Shown here: positions 1 to 7,411 of the stretch, one piece after another
Layout: the number at the start of each line of letters is the position of its first letter
Numbering within the stretch: the stretch's first letter is position 1
Program-made: the position numbers and the translations under genes
Notes under the pieces: model-generated
The model's database searches: none
The model's input: only the letters and a program-made list of their open reading frames with translations
Told to the model about the DNA's origin: nothing
Origin: a virus
Strand: one strand, 5' to 3'
DNA length: 22,229 nt
Virus record (IMG/VR): IMGVR_UViG_3300035698_028319
Span: 1 to 22,229 of that record

Positions 1-69
1 GCGGCCGATCAGTTGGCGTACCAACGCGATCAACTGCCGCTTGCTGAGTTGCTCCAGGTTGTCCGCCAT
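1..69 (-). CDS. N-terminal start of a possible transposase (runs off the window)
   Basis: The first 23 codons of a minus-strand gene run off the left edge. The peptide begins MADNLEQLSKRQLIALVRQL. A short leader with L-S-x-x-x-L-I-x-L-V spacing resembles the start of IS66-type transposases, but 23 residues cannot settle this. An AGAGG sits only two bases before the ATG. A 6-bp inverted repeat (TATCGG/CCGATA, 80-100) lies just upstream. The gene abuts the broken 5' side of the dockerin remnant at 118-540, which fits insertion of a mobile element. The family is inferred only. Confidence 0.35.
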   Translation of the reverse strand, partial: MADNLEQLSKRQLIALVRQLIGR

Positions 70-79
70 TACCTCTTGT

Positions 80-100
80 TATCGGACAACACGACCGATA
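80..100. repeat. Short inverted repeat TATCGG-n9-CCGATA
   Basis: Two perfect 6-bp arms are separated by 9 bases, 11 bp upstream of the start codon at 69. It could be part of a mobile-element end or an operator for the minus-strand gene. Neither role can be shown from the window. Confidence 0.35.
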
Positions 101-117
101 CGCTTGATAGGCTGTGA

Positions 118-540
118 AGGGTTACCGAAAACTTTGGCTATCGGAGTACCGACGGTAGTAGTAACGAGCCACGGCCAATCTTTAGTCCTGATGGCCAGCT
201 TGCTATCCTCCTAGTCTTCACCGATGACACCTCGGGGATATTCTTATTCTCAGCGAATCTCCCCGGCGACCTCAACGGCGACGGCTTCGTCGGCATTGAC
301 GATCTAAACATCATCCTGGGGTCATGGAATCAGAATGTCCCGCCCGCCAATCCCCTGGCCGACCCAAGCGGCGACGGCTTTGTCGGCATCGACGACCTCA
401 ACGCCGTGCTGGGCAACTGGAACGCTGGCACACCACCTGAAGCTCAGACGAATATCCCCGAACCCGGGATGCTGATGCTGTTATTTGCGGGAACTGGGTT
501 GGGTCTATGCCGTCGAGGCCATCGGTTATTTCAAACCTGA
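118..540 (+). pseudogene. 3' remnant of a secreted dockerin-repeat / PEP-CTERM protein
   Basis: The frame is open from the stop at 115-117 to TGA at 538-540 but has no credible start codon, so only the C-terminal part of a longer protein survives. In order it shows a short stretch with 'SPDGQLAILLVFTDDTSGIF', like the last repeat of planctomycete proteins that count data properties (DUF7453-like, by memory of the family). Next come two dockerin-like calcium-binding repeats (LNGDGFVGIDDLN and SGDGFVGIDDLN). Last is a PEP-CTERM style tail: PEP, a hydrophobic segment (MLMLLFAGTGLGL), then basic CRRGHR. In intact relatives such proteins are exported and sorted to the cell surface. The 5' end probably lies at a mobile-element insertion near 70-118. 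Confidence 0.7.
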
Positions 541-544
541 AAAG

Positions 545-1078
545 TTACCCCTTCCAGGGCACATCCTCGACCCCGGCCTGCTGATTCGCCAACCTTGCCA
601 ACGCGAACAGCAGGTCGCTTAGGCGGTTGAGGTAGATCACCGCCATGCCGACGTTCTCATCCTGAGCATGCAACGCCACACACGCACGCTCGGCACGCCG
701 GCAGACGGTGCGGGCGAAGTGCAGGCGGGCGGCCAATTCGCTGCCGCCGGGGAGGATGAAGTGTTTCATGGCGGGGAGCTGATCGGAAGCCGTGTCGATG
801 TCTTTTTCGATTTTGTCGATGTGGGCCTGCCCGATCCGCCGGGGCTTGCCCGGGTCGGCGGCCGCCAGGTCGGCACCCAGGTCGAAGAGCCTGCATTGCA
901 ACGCCAACAATTGCTCTTTGAACTCACCCGCTTCACAGGCAACAATCGCGAGGCCTAAAGCGGCGTTGGTTTCATCGACCTCGCCGATGGCGTGGATGCG
1001 AGGGTCGGTCTTGGTCGTGCGTTGGCCGGCATAAAGGTCGGTCCCGCCATCGTCACCGCGTCTGGTGTAGAGCTTCAT
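545..1078 (-). CDS. Cob(I)yrinic acid a,c-diamide adenosyltransferase, PduO type
   Basis: This 177-aa protein is the usual length for a PduO-type ATP:cob(I)alamin adenosyltransferase. That enzyme moves the 5'-deoxyadenosyl group of ATP to cobalt(I) to make adenosylcobalamin in the cytoplasm. Family signatures are visible in order: TRRGDDGGTDL near residues 5-15 (ATP-binding N-terminus), FILPGGSELAARLHFAR with the following VCRRAER near 107-131 (Arg/Glu helix), and YLNRLSDLLFALAR near 149-162. I chose the ATG at 1078 because AGGA lies 7 bases upstream and MKLYTRRGD is the normal start. An in-frame GTG at 1105 would add nine residues. It lies downstream of lon on the same strand, but a 172-bp gap holding a long palindrome suggests it is not simply co-transcribed. 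Confidence 0.9.
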   Translation of the reverse strand: MKLYTRRGDDGGTDLYAGQRTTKTDPRIHAIGEVDETNAALGLAIVACEAGEFKEQLLALQCRLFDLGADLAAADPGKPRRIGQAHIDKIEKDIDTASDQLPAMKHFILPGGSELAARLHFARTVCRRAERACVALHAQDENVGMAVIYLNRLSDLLFALARLANQQAGVEDVPWKG

Positions 1079-1126
1079 TGATCGATCCTGATTCGTATTT
1101 ACCACAGAGTCACAGAGAATACATAT

Positions 1127-1224
1127 GAAACAGGGATAAACGCTGATGAACGCGGATAAGATTGGGGATCTAAGTTCCCCGCTTATCTTCTTAATCAGCG
1201 TTTATCAGCGTTCATCCCTGTTTC
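1127..1224. repeat. 98-bp imperfect palindrome between lon and the adenosyltransferase gene
   Basis: The left arm begins GAAACAGGGATAAACGCTGA and the right arm is its near-perfect reverse complement, ending TCATCCCTGTTTC. The centre is the GGGGA/TCCCC pair around 1165. An 'ACCACAGAGTCACAGAGA' motif sits just outside at 1101-1118. Transcribed in the lon direction it would fold into one long hairpin without a terminal U run. It looks like a dispersed intergenic repeat (REP or MITE-like), possibly acting as an RNA processing or termination element after lon. Confidence 0.75.
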
Positions 1225-1250
1225 GATTCTTCCATCCTCATCCCTGCGGT

Positions 1251-3797
1251 TCACTTCTTCTTAGTCGTTTTCCCCAACGCCAGCTTCAACACCTGGTCCA
1301 CGTTATCGACAAAGTGGAACTTGCACTTCTTCTTCACCTGCGGGTCGACCTCTTCCATGTCCGGCTTATTCCGTGCCGGGAGCAGGATCGTCTTGACGCC
1401 GGCCCGTTCGGCGGCGAGGGTTTTTTCCTTGACCCCACCGACCGGCAGGACCTTGCCCCGCAGCGTGATCTCGCCGGTCATCGCAAGCTCCTGCTTGACC
1501 GGGATATCCAGTAGCAGCGAGGTGATCGCGGTGTACATCGCCGTCCCCGCGCTGGGGCCGTCCTTCGGCACGGCACCGGCGGGGACGTGGATGTGCAGGT
1601 CCAGCTCCGCCAACTGTTTGACGTCGTATCCCAACGCATCGGCCCGGCTCTTGAAGAGTGACAGCGCCGCGCTGGCGGACTCCTTCATCACGTCGCCGAT
1701 CTGCCCGGTCAGCGTGACGTTCCCTTTGCCCGGATATTGCGTCGCCTCGATAAACAATATCTCACCACCAAAAGGCGTGTACGCCATCCCCAGCGCCACG
1801 CCCGGCGAAACGGTCCGGGTATCCAGGTCCCGGATATATTTCTCCGGCCCAAGCATCTCACGCACAAAATCATTATCGATCGAGACCGCCTTGCGTCGCT
1901 TGCGCCCGTTGGTCGCGCCAGCCACCTCAGCCGCCACGCCGCGACAGACCGAACCGATCTGCCGCTCCAACTCGCGCACGCCGGCCTCGCGGGTGTAGTT
2001 CTCGATCACCTTCTTCAGCCCGGACGTCAGCCACTTGCATTTAGCAGCGATCAACCCGTTCTCTTTAAGCTGCCTGGGTGCGAGATACCGCCGCGCGATG
2101 ATCAATTTATCCGGGTCTGTGTAGCCGGGGATGTCGATGATCTCCATCCGGTCGCGCAACGCCGGCGGGACATCGCCGATGTCGTTCGCCGTCGCAATGA
2201 AGATTACCTGCGACAGATCGAACGGCACATCCAGGTAACGATCCACAAAGGCGTTGTTCTGCCGCGGGTCCAACACTTCAAGCAATGCGCTGGACGGGTC
2301 ACCTCGGAAGTCCGACCCGAGCTTATCGACCTCATCCAGCATCATCACCGGATTATTCGCGCCCGCACGCCGAAGCTCTTGAATGATCCGCCCGGGCATC
2401 GCGCCGATGTAAGTGCGCCGATGCCCGCGCACCTCCGCCTCGTCACGGATGCCCCCCAGGCTGATCCGCGAAAACTCGCGCCCCAGGCTATCCGCGATCG
2501 ACTGGCCCAGGCTCGTCTTGCCCACGCCCGGTGGCCCAACCAAGCAAAGGATCGGCCCACGCCCCTCGGGGTTCAGCTTACGCACCGCCAGATACTCGAT
2601 CAGCCGACGCTTGACTTTGTCTAAGCCGTAATGGTCACGGTCTAAAATCTTGCGCGCGCGTTGAAGATCAAGATTATCTTCGTTGGACTTGTTCCAAGGC
2701 AAATCCGCGATCAATTCGATATACGTCGTGATCACCGAATACTCGGGACTCGCCGGCGGGATCACACGCAGCCGATCTAGCTCTCGCGTCGCCTCGGCCA
2801 TCACCTTCTCAGGCGGGGCGGCCTCTTCCAGCTTCTTCTCAAGCTGCGTGATCGCGTGATCCCCGCTGCCATCATCATCACCGAGTTCTTTCTGGATCGC
2901 CTTGATCTGTTCACGCAGGTAGAACCGCCGCTGCGTATCCCCGATTGAGCTTTGAACATCCTCCTGAATCTTCTCCTGCAATCGAAGGATCTCAAGCTGG
3001 CTGGACAGGTGGACGTGGACCATCCGTATCCGCTTGGCGATGTTCAGTTCTTCTAAGAGGTCCTGCTTCTGCTCGACATCCAATGCCAGGTTCGCGCCCA
3101 GGAAGTCTGCGAGTGTTCCGGGGTCGTCGATATTCATCATCACTGTCAGCGCCTGCTCCGGAGCGCTGGGCGACAGGTCAATCAGGTCGTGCGCTTGGTC
3201 GCGCAGCTGGCTGACCTCCGCGTCAAACTTCTTACCCGTACCCGGTTTCTCCGTTGGCGTCGAAACGCGCGCCTTGAAGTAAGGCTTGGTCTGCGTCACC
3301 TCATCGAGGGTAATCCGCCCCAGCCCGTGAACGATCAGCGAGATGTTATCGTCTGGCTGACGGATCAACTTCAGCACCATCGCCGCCGTGCCAACGGTGT
3401 GCAGGTCGTCGGCGGTCGGGTTCTCAACCTCCTCGTCCTTCTGGCTGAACAGTGCGATGATTTTGGACTTGGGCAGCGACTCATCCAGCATCTTCCGGCT
3501 GGCGGGCCTGCCCACGCCCAAAGGAACGATCGTCCCGGGGAACATCACGCTCCCGCGCACCGGCAACACCGGCAGCACCTCCGGGATCGACGCCTTGCTC
3601 ACATCAAACGGCGCGGGTATCGCGTCCCGCGACTGCGGCACCGCGCTGATTAACTCCTCCACAGGAGCCTTGGGCTTGGGGGTCGGCCGACGTTTCAGCG
3701 TCTTGCGCTTCCCGCCGGTCTTTTTGGTCGTCTTTTTCTTAGTCGTCTTGCTCAAAGGTTGGTTCTTATCTCTGGTGGGAAGCAACGGGTCTAGCAC
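1251..3797 (-). CDS. lon: Lon ATP-dependent protease
   Basis: This is a full-length bacterial LonA, a cytoplasmic ATP-driven protease that degrades misfolded and regulatory proteins. The order is a Lys-rich extension (residues 15-45), the LON substrate-binding domain (about 75-285), a coiled helical region, and the AAA+ module with Walker A GPPGVGKT at 421-428 and Walker B MMLDE at 485-489. The protease domain follows, with catalytic Ser749 in PKDGPSAG and Lys792 in GGVKEK; their spacing of 43 matches E. coli Lon (679/722). The basic TTKKK motif appears at both termini. The start is uncertain: GTG at 3797 gives 848 aa and an in-frame TTG at 3755 would begin at SKTTKKK; neither has a clear ribosome site. 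It lies 33 bp downstream of the hsp20 gene, so the two probably form a heat-stress operon. Confidence 0.97.
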   Translation of the reverse strand: MLDPLLPTRDKNQPLSKTTKKKTTKKTGGKRKTLKRRPTPKPKAPVEELISAVPQSRDAIPAPFDVSKASIPEVLPVLPVRGSVMFPGTIVPLGVGRPASRKMLDESLPKSKIIALFSQKDEEVENPTADDLHTVGTAAMVLKLIRQPDDNISLIVHGLGRITLDEVTQTKPYFKARVSTPTEKPGTGKKFDAEVSQLRDQAHDLIDLSPSAPEQALTVMMNIDDPGTLADFLGANLALDVEQKQDLLEELNIAKRIRMVHVHLSSQLEILRLQEKIQEDVQSSIGDTQRRFYLREQIKAIQKELGDDDGSGDHAITQLEKKLEEAAPPEKVMAEATRELDRLRVIPPASPEYSVITTYIELIADLPWNKSNEDNLDLQRARKILDRDHYGLDKVKRRLIEYLAVRKLNPEGRGPILCLVGPPGVGKTSLGQSIADSLGREFSRISLGGIRDEAEVRGHRRTYIGAMPGRIIQELRRAGANNPVMMLDEVDKLGSDFRGDPSSALLEVLDPRQNNAFVDRYLDVPFDLSQVIFIATANDIGDVPPALRDRMEIIDIPGYTDPDKLIIARRYLAPRQLKENGLIAAKCKWLTSGLKKVIENYTREAGVRELERQIGSVCRGVAAEVAGATNGRKRRKAVSIDNDFVREMLGPEKYIRDLDTRTVSPGVALGMAYTPFGGEILFIEATQYPGKGNVTLTGQIGDVMKESASAALSLFKSRADALGYDVKQLAELDLHIHVPAGAVPKDGPSAGTAMYTAITSLLLDIPVKQELAMTGEITLRGKVLPVGGVKEKTLAAERAGVKTILLPARNKPDMEEVDPQVKKKCKFHFVDNVDQVLKLALGKTTKKK

Positions 3798-3830
3798 CCG
3801 TATGAAATAATAAACTCATGTCTATCGCAT

Positions 3831-4247
3831 CTACTTCAACGGCAGCGTGATCCACAACACCCCGTCACGATATTCACTATGTACCGCTTTCAAATCTACA
3901 TTCGTCGGCACCTGAATCACCCGCTGAAACGCGCCGTAATCGATCTCCATCGTCAGGATCTTCATACGACCACTCGTGTCTGGCTGCGATGGGTGCCCGC
4001 CAGGCTCCGGGGCCTCACGAACCCCGCTGACCGTCAGCCGGCCAGGCTCGATGCGTACATCGATCTTGTCCCGCTGAATCCCCGCCAGGTCCAGGCACAC
4101 GTGCAGAAGCCGGCCCACGTGGTAGATATTCACCGCCGGGGTCCAGCCCTGATTGTCCGCGAACTCAGAGAAACTACGGTAGGCCGCGTGCTCCACGACC
4201 ACGCCGATGTAACCACTGGATCGGCTCGGGGGTTTCTGGCTTGCCAT
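3831..4247 (-). CDS. Small heat-shock protein, Hsp20/alpha-crystallin family
   Basis: This 138-aa protein carries an alpha-crystallin domain from about residue 35 to the end: IDVRIEPGRLTVSGVRE in the middle and the signature YRDGVLWITLP (A/G-x-x-x-G-x-L type) at the C-terminus. Such proteins hold unfolding clients in a refoldable state without ATP. The chain stops at ITLPLK, directly after the last beta strand, so the usual tail with an I/V-x-I/V oligomer-docking motif is missing. The middle has a Pro/Gly-rich insert (EAPEPGGHPSQPDTSG) in the strand-connecting loop. It is the first gene of a likely two-gene unit with lon, pairing a holdase with the protease that clears clients. The ATG at 4247 is the only good start; no strong ribosome site is seen. 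Confidence 0.88.
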   Translation of the reverse strand: MASQKPPSRSSGYIGVVVEHAAYRSFSEFADNQGWTPAVNIYHVGRLLHVCLDLAGIQRDKIDVRIEPGRLTVSGVREAPEPGGHPSQPDTSGRMKILTMEIDYGAFQRVIQVPTNVDLKAVHSEYRDGVLWITLPLK

Positions 4248-4284
4248 GAGGGTGTCTCGTCGTCCGTTCGCGTTCGGGAAGTGT

Positions 4285-4312
4285 ATCCTAACCGATCCGC
4301 CCGGGCTGTCAG
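4285..4312 (-). promoter_or_regulatory. Candidate sigma-70 promoter for hsp20-lon
   Basis: Reading the minus strand, CTGACA (4312-4307) and TAGGAT (4290-4285) are separated by 16 bases and lie about 38 bases before the hsp20 start. The match to -35 is 5/6 and to -10 is 4/6. No CIRCE or other heat-shock operator was recognised. Confidence 0.35.
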
Positions 4313-4341
4313 AACGGATGGTCCCGAAACGTTTTCCCGGC

Positions 4342-4347
4342 TATAAT
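4342..4347 (+). promoter_or_regulatory. Candidate -10 box (TATAAT) for folE2
   Basis: A perfect TATAAT lies 107 bases before the folE2 ATG in the divergent hsp20-folE2 gap. No convincing -35 box precedes it at 17 bases, so it is a weak call. No riboswitch fold (for example preQ1 or THF) was evident in the leader. Confidence 0.3.
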
Positions 4348-4454
4348 CGCTGTTTATCCGCTGGATTACGCCGAGGATTGCCCACCGCGATCTACACGCC
4401 TAGTATTGCGGACCACAGACGGGTACCAGCCCCCTCCAACCGCCAGGACACCCC

Positions 4455-5264
4455 ATGACCTCCCCGAACACCACCGCGATGCCCGACGTGCAGGGCAAGC
4501 AGGACCTCCGCAAGATCGCCATCAACAAGGTCGGCGTCAAAGATATCCGCTACCCCATCCGCCTGCACTGCCCGGTCACCGGCGGCGGCCAGCACACCGT
4601 CGCCAACGTCAACATGTACGTCGCCCTGCCCCACGACCAGAAGGGCACGCACATGAGCCGGTTCCTGGAGATCCTCAACCGCCACCACGACTCCATCCGC
4701 TCCGACCAATTGATGGAGGTCTGCCACGACATCAAATCCCGCCTCGAGGCCGAAACCGCCCACCTGGAACTGACCTTCCCCTACTTCATCGACAAGCCCG
4801 CCCCCGTCACCGGGCAGGTCGGCAAGATCGATATCGAGGTCTCCTTCGAGTGCTCAAGCAACGCCAAAGACGACTTCGTTATGGGCGTCAAGGTCCCCGC
4901 GACCAGCCTCTGCCCTTGCTCCAAAGAAATCTCCAAATACGGCGCCCACAACCAGCGCTGCGAGATCGAGGCCAAGGTCCGCTTCGCGCCCGACAAAACC
5001 ATGTGGATCGAAGACCTCTTCCGCATCGTCGAGCAGGCCGCCAGCACCCAGGTCTTCGCCGTCCTCAAACGCCCCGATGAGAAGTTCGTCACCGAAGACG
5101 CCTACGAGAACCCCAAGTTCGTCGAAGACATCGTCCGCGATCTGGCACTGGACCTCGATGATGAGGACCGGATCATCTGGTACCAGATCAACAGCACCAA
5201 CTACGAGTCGATCCACAACCACAACGCCTACGCCTTCATCGAACGCGATAAATCCAAGACCTAA
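4455..5264 (+). CDS. folE2: GTP cyclohydrolase FolE2 (type IB)
   Basis: This 269-aa protein is the expected length for the FolE2 family, which converts GTP to dihydroneopterin triphosphate, the first step of tetrahydrofolate synthesis and also of queuosine-type 7-deazaguanine synthesis. Visible hallmarks are the N-terminal KVGVKDIRYPI strand, the central SLCPCSKEISKYGAHNQR segment near residues 151-168 carrying the conserved metal-site cysteine and histidine region, and the C-terminal NYESIHNHNAYAFIE near 249-263. FolE2 works with Mn or other metals and is often kept by bacteria that face zinc limitation. The ATG at 4455 has AGGA six bases upstream. It is divergent from hsp20 and stands alone, with repeat-rich DNA downstream. 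Confidence 0.95.
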   Translation: MTSPNTTAMPDVQGKQDLRKIAINKVGVKDIRYPIRLHCPVTGGGQHTVANVNMYVALPHDQKGTHMSRFLEILNRHHDSIRSDQLMEVCHDIKSRLEAETAHLELTFPYFIDKPAPVTGQVGKIDIEVSFECSSNAKDDFVMGVKVPATSLCPCSKEISKYGAHNQRCEIEAKVRFAPDKTMWIEDLFRIVEQAASTQVFAVLKRPDEKFVTEDAYENPKFVEDIVRDLALDLDDEDRIIWYQINSTNYESIHNHNAYAFIERDKSKT

Positions 5265-5302
5265 AGTATCCTGCCCCATCTCTTCTCGTCATGCTCGCCC
5301 AT

Positions 5303-5381
5303 CCCGTCATGCCCGCGCAGGCGGGCATCCAGATGCCCCATGACTCCCAAGACGTGGACCCCCGCCTGCGCGGGAGTGACG
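5303..5381. repeat. Inverted pair of 'CCCGCGCAGGCGGG' intergenic repeats
   Basis: The left arm (5303-5330) reads CCCGTCATGCCCGCGCAGGC and onward. The right arm (5356-5381) is the reverse complement of the same unit with a few changes. Each arm is itself a small palindrome around GCGCAGGC. This unit resembles widespread bacterial intergenic REP-like repeats. It lies just after folE2 and could form a hairpin at the 3' end of its mRNA. Confidence 0.7.
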
Positions 5382-5489
5382 GCGGGCGCGGGGGTGACGG
5401 TGTGCATAGGGGTGACGATTCACGATACGGTATGCCATCCCGCAAGAAGCTATAAAGCAGTTTGCATGAAGACTTACCGCGCCTTTTAT

Positions 5490-5526
5490 GTCACCCCCGC
5501 GCAGCCGGGGGTCAGGGAATGACGGG
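5490..5526. repeat. Third copy of the 'CACCCCCGCGCAGCCGGGGGT' type repeat
   Basis: The sequence GTCACCCCCGCGCAGCCGGG, continuing to GGTCAGGGAATGACGGG, is a diverged copy of the units at 5303-5381 and folds on itself (CCCCCG with CGGGGG). Confidence 0.6.
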
Positions 5527-5645
5527 TAGCCATTACGCAAGACGCGCCGGTGCATTATGTATCGTCATTTCTCGGTATAACGCCGCGGTTTAGCGGGCGA
5601 TCGAAGATCGCCGTGGATGTTCCCCCGGCAAGTGACGGTGAAAGA

Positions 5646-5751
5646 AGCCTTAGCGCGGGTGCCACGTTCTGACCGCGCAGCGGCAAAGCGTGTCCCGCCC
5701 CCCAGACTTTGCCCGACAGGCCAAAGTCTGGCACCCGAACACACTAAGGCT
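5646..5751. repeat. 106-bp palindromic element with nested hairpin
   Basis: The outer arms are AGCCTTAG...CGGGTGCCA (5646-5663) and TGGCACCCG...CTAAGGCT (5730-5751). A nested perfect stem, CAGACTTTG with CAAAGTCTG, lies at 5703-5730. The 'GGGTGCCA' and 'CCAAAGTCTGGCACCC' wording looks like a dispersed intergenic element of planctomycete-type genomes (from memory, not searched). It has no coding capacity of note. Confidence 0.7.
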
Positions 5752-5785
5752 GGATGAGATCGCGCTGACCTGTTCAACCCGTCTT

Positions 5786-5822
5786 ACCCCCTCTCCCCCC
5801 GGGAGAGGGCCGGGGTGAGGGC
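5786..5822. repeat. CCCTCTCCC/GGGAGAGGG palindrome
   Basis: CCCTCTCCC-CCC-GGGAGAGGG is a perfect 9-bp stem, followed by CCGGGGTGAGGG. This pattern is seen in intergenic DNA of many bacteria. It is the third repeat family in the 729-bp gap between folE2 and the SPFH gene; no gene was recognised in that gap. Confidence 0.65.
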
Positions 5823-5993
5823 CGACCACCTGATTCGCCCCGCCTCAACCTTACGTCCCGCCTTCGCAACAACACCTGCACACCTTCCCAGCACCGGGCA
5901 CCGAACGCCCCGCACTTTCTGCTAAGCTATCCCCACAAACATCACGCGCCCAACGATCCGGCGCTTCACCATACACGCTCAGGGCAAACCCTC

Positions 5994-6890
5994 ATGAATA
6001 ACTCCACCAAACTCGTCCCCGTCGCCGTCCTGCTGGTCATCATCGGCCTGCTAGGCTCCTGGCTCTTCAAGAGTGTCCCCGCCGGGCACGTCTCCGTCGC
6101 CACATTGTTCGGCAAGGTAATTCAAGACCCCTATCAGCCGGGCCTGCACTTCCCGGTCAACCCGCTGTACCGCTGGTCCGACTACGACGCCCGGCAGAAG
6201 ACCCACATGGAGACCGCCGAGGTCCCAAGTCAAGACCAACTCACCACGAAGATCGATGTCTCCGTGCAGTACCGCATCAAGGCCGACATGGCCCCCATGA
6301 TCCTGACGAACACCGGCTCGGTCGAGCAGGTCATAGCCGTCCACCTGGTCCCCAAGCTCCGTTCGGTCCTGCGTGAACAGGGCAAGACCATCAAGCGGGC
6401 CGAAGACTTCTTCCTGGAAGAAACCCAGAACCAGCTCCAGATGGCGTTGATGGAGTCGTTGCAGGAATCGCTGGAAGAGAACGGCCTGATCGTCACCGAA
6501 GTCCTCATCCGTGACATCACCCTGCCGCAATTTATTAACCAGGCGATCGAGCGGAAGAAAGAACGGGAGCAGGAAGCCGAACGCCAGAAGGCCGAGCTTG
6601 ATCGTTTCCGCACCGAACAGCAGCAACTCGTCGCCGAGGCCGAAGCCAAGCGTGAAGCCGCCGAGCAGGAAGCCATGCAGCGCGTGCTCCTCGCCGACGC
6701 CCAGGCCTACGAGATCGAGAAGATCAACGAGGCGATCTCCGGCAACCCGGCCTACATCCAACTCGAAGCCCTCAAAGCCCTCCAGGAAATCTCCAAAGAC
6801 CCCGCCGCCAAGGTCTACTTCCTGAACTCCGATTCACCGATGCCGCTACCGCTGATGCACATGGGCGACGTTGCGACGCCGAAGCCCTGA
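5994..6890 (+). CDS. SPFH/prohibitin-domain membrane protein
   Basis: The 298-aa protein has an N-terminal membrane segment (about residues 8-26) followed by the basic-flanked KSVPAGHVSVATLFGKV motif that opens prohibitin-type SPFH domains (about 28-195). A long charged helix follows (AIERKKEREQEAERQKAEL region, about 185-245) that should form a coiled coil. The GLHFPVNPLYR turn and LREQGKTIKRAEDFF resemble HflC/prohibitin proteins. These proteins form large ring scaffolds at the membrane and commonly modulate AAA+ proteases such as FtsH; here that link is only inferred. Neither an hflK partner nor an NfeD partner is adjacent. The ATG at 5994 has CAGGG about ten bases upstream, a weak ribosome site. 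Confidence 0.88.
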   Translation: MNNSTKLVPVAVLLVIIGLLGSWLFKSVPAGHVSVATLFGKVIQDPYQPGLHFPVNPLYRWSDYDARQKTHMETAEVPSQDQLTTKIDVSVQYRIKADMAPMILTNTGSVEQVIAVHLVPKLRSVLREQGKTIKRAEDFFLEETQNQLQMALMESLQESLEENGLIVTEVLIRDITLPQFINQAIERKKEREQEAERQKAELDRFRTEQQQLVAEAEAKREAAEQEAMQRVLLADAQAYEIEKINEAISGNPAYIQLEALKALQEISKDPAAKVYFLNSDSPMPLPLMHMGDVATPKP

Positions 6891-6904
6891 TCGCAAGGCT
6901 GAGT

Positions 6905-6984
6905 TTTTAAGGAAGAGTAAGAGAAAAGCGGCCGGACAAATATCGGCTCCCGCCCCCTCGCCCCCTTATCTTCCCTAACATTTA
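6905..6984. repeat. Imperfect inverted repeat between the SPFH gene and the orphan gene
   Basis: TTTTAAGGAAGAGTAAG on the left (6905-6921) is partly complementary to CTTATCTTCCCTAACATTTAAAA on the right (6965-6987 region). The arms share GGAAGA-TAAG and TTTTAA but are interrupted. It could be a transcription stop for the SPFH gene or the edge of the AT-rich insertion that carries the next gene. Confidence 0.3.
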
Positions 6985-7002
6985 AAACAAGGTCTTAATA
7001 AC

Positions 7003-7362
7003 ATGTCTGATGCTATTGATCGCATTAAAAAAAAAGTAAACGCAATTATAAAGGAAGCTTTTTCAGACAAGGCCGACTTGCTTAATATGGCGACAAATAA
7101 TATTGCCATGAAGAAGTACACGGCTGCTTTGGCGCCCGACTTCGATGAAAAGGATGCTCATGAACTGGCTTTCCATCTTTGTGATTGGGGCTGGGATGCC
7201 GCATTTATTATTGCCATGCATATGTGTCCCGACAGGTTTCTTGAGGATGAAATAGAAGCAGGTGTTGGTCTGTTTTTGATTCATGCTCCAAACCACCTTG
7301 CTGCGGCATGTCGCATCTATGGGGTAGATATGCAAGATATATTTACAGATGATTCGGAATAA
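7003..7362 (+). CDS. Hypothetical 119-aa protein in AT-rich DNA
   Basis: I do not recognise this family. The protein is acidic overall with a basic first helix (IDRIKKKVNAIIKEAF). A helical middle follows (LAFHLCDWGWDAAFIIAMHM), then an aromatic and Cys-containing patch, and the tail ends DIFTDDSE. There is no signal peptide and no clear membrane segment, although residues 55-75 are moderately hydrophobic. Codon use is strikingly A/T-ending (a run of nine A's near the start, AAT/ATT/GAT codons), unlike the GC-rich neighbours, so it was probably acquired recently. The ATG at 7003 has only a weak AAGG far upstream. The small, soluble, acidic and isolated nature recalls orphan immunity proteins, but that is speculation. 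An IS30 remnant follows directly. Confidence 0.6.
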   Translation: MSDAIDRIKKKVNAIIKEAFSDKADLLNMATNNIAMKKYTAALAPDFDEKDAHELAFHLCDWGWDAAFIIAMHMCPDRFLEDEIEAGVGLFLIHAPNHLAAACRIYGVDMQDIFTDDSE

Positions 7363-7411
7363 TTATATTCGGTGCCTCATGTTCTAGGGAAAACGGGGAT
7401 GGCCATGCCCT

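Noticed and set aside
1737-2624. Long plus-strand open frame opposite lon (295 codons)
   Set aside because: It is the antisense shadow of the Lon AAA+ region in GC-rich DNA; the translation has no domain character and lon is unmistakable.
4392-4763. Minus-strand frame over the folE2 start
   Set aside because: Antisense to the conserved N-terminus of FolE2; the Val/Gly/Ala-rich translation is typical of a shadow frame.
5303-5526. Possible CRISPR array
   Set aside because: The repeated units occur in both orientations, differ from each other, and have irregular spacing with no spacers of even length.
6051-6761. 236-codon minus-strand frame inside the SPFH gene
   Set aside because: Antisense shadow; the SPFH protein is clear on the plus strand.
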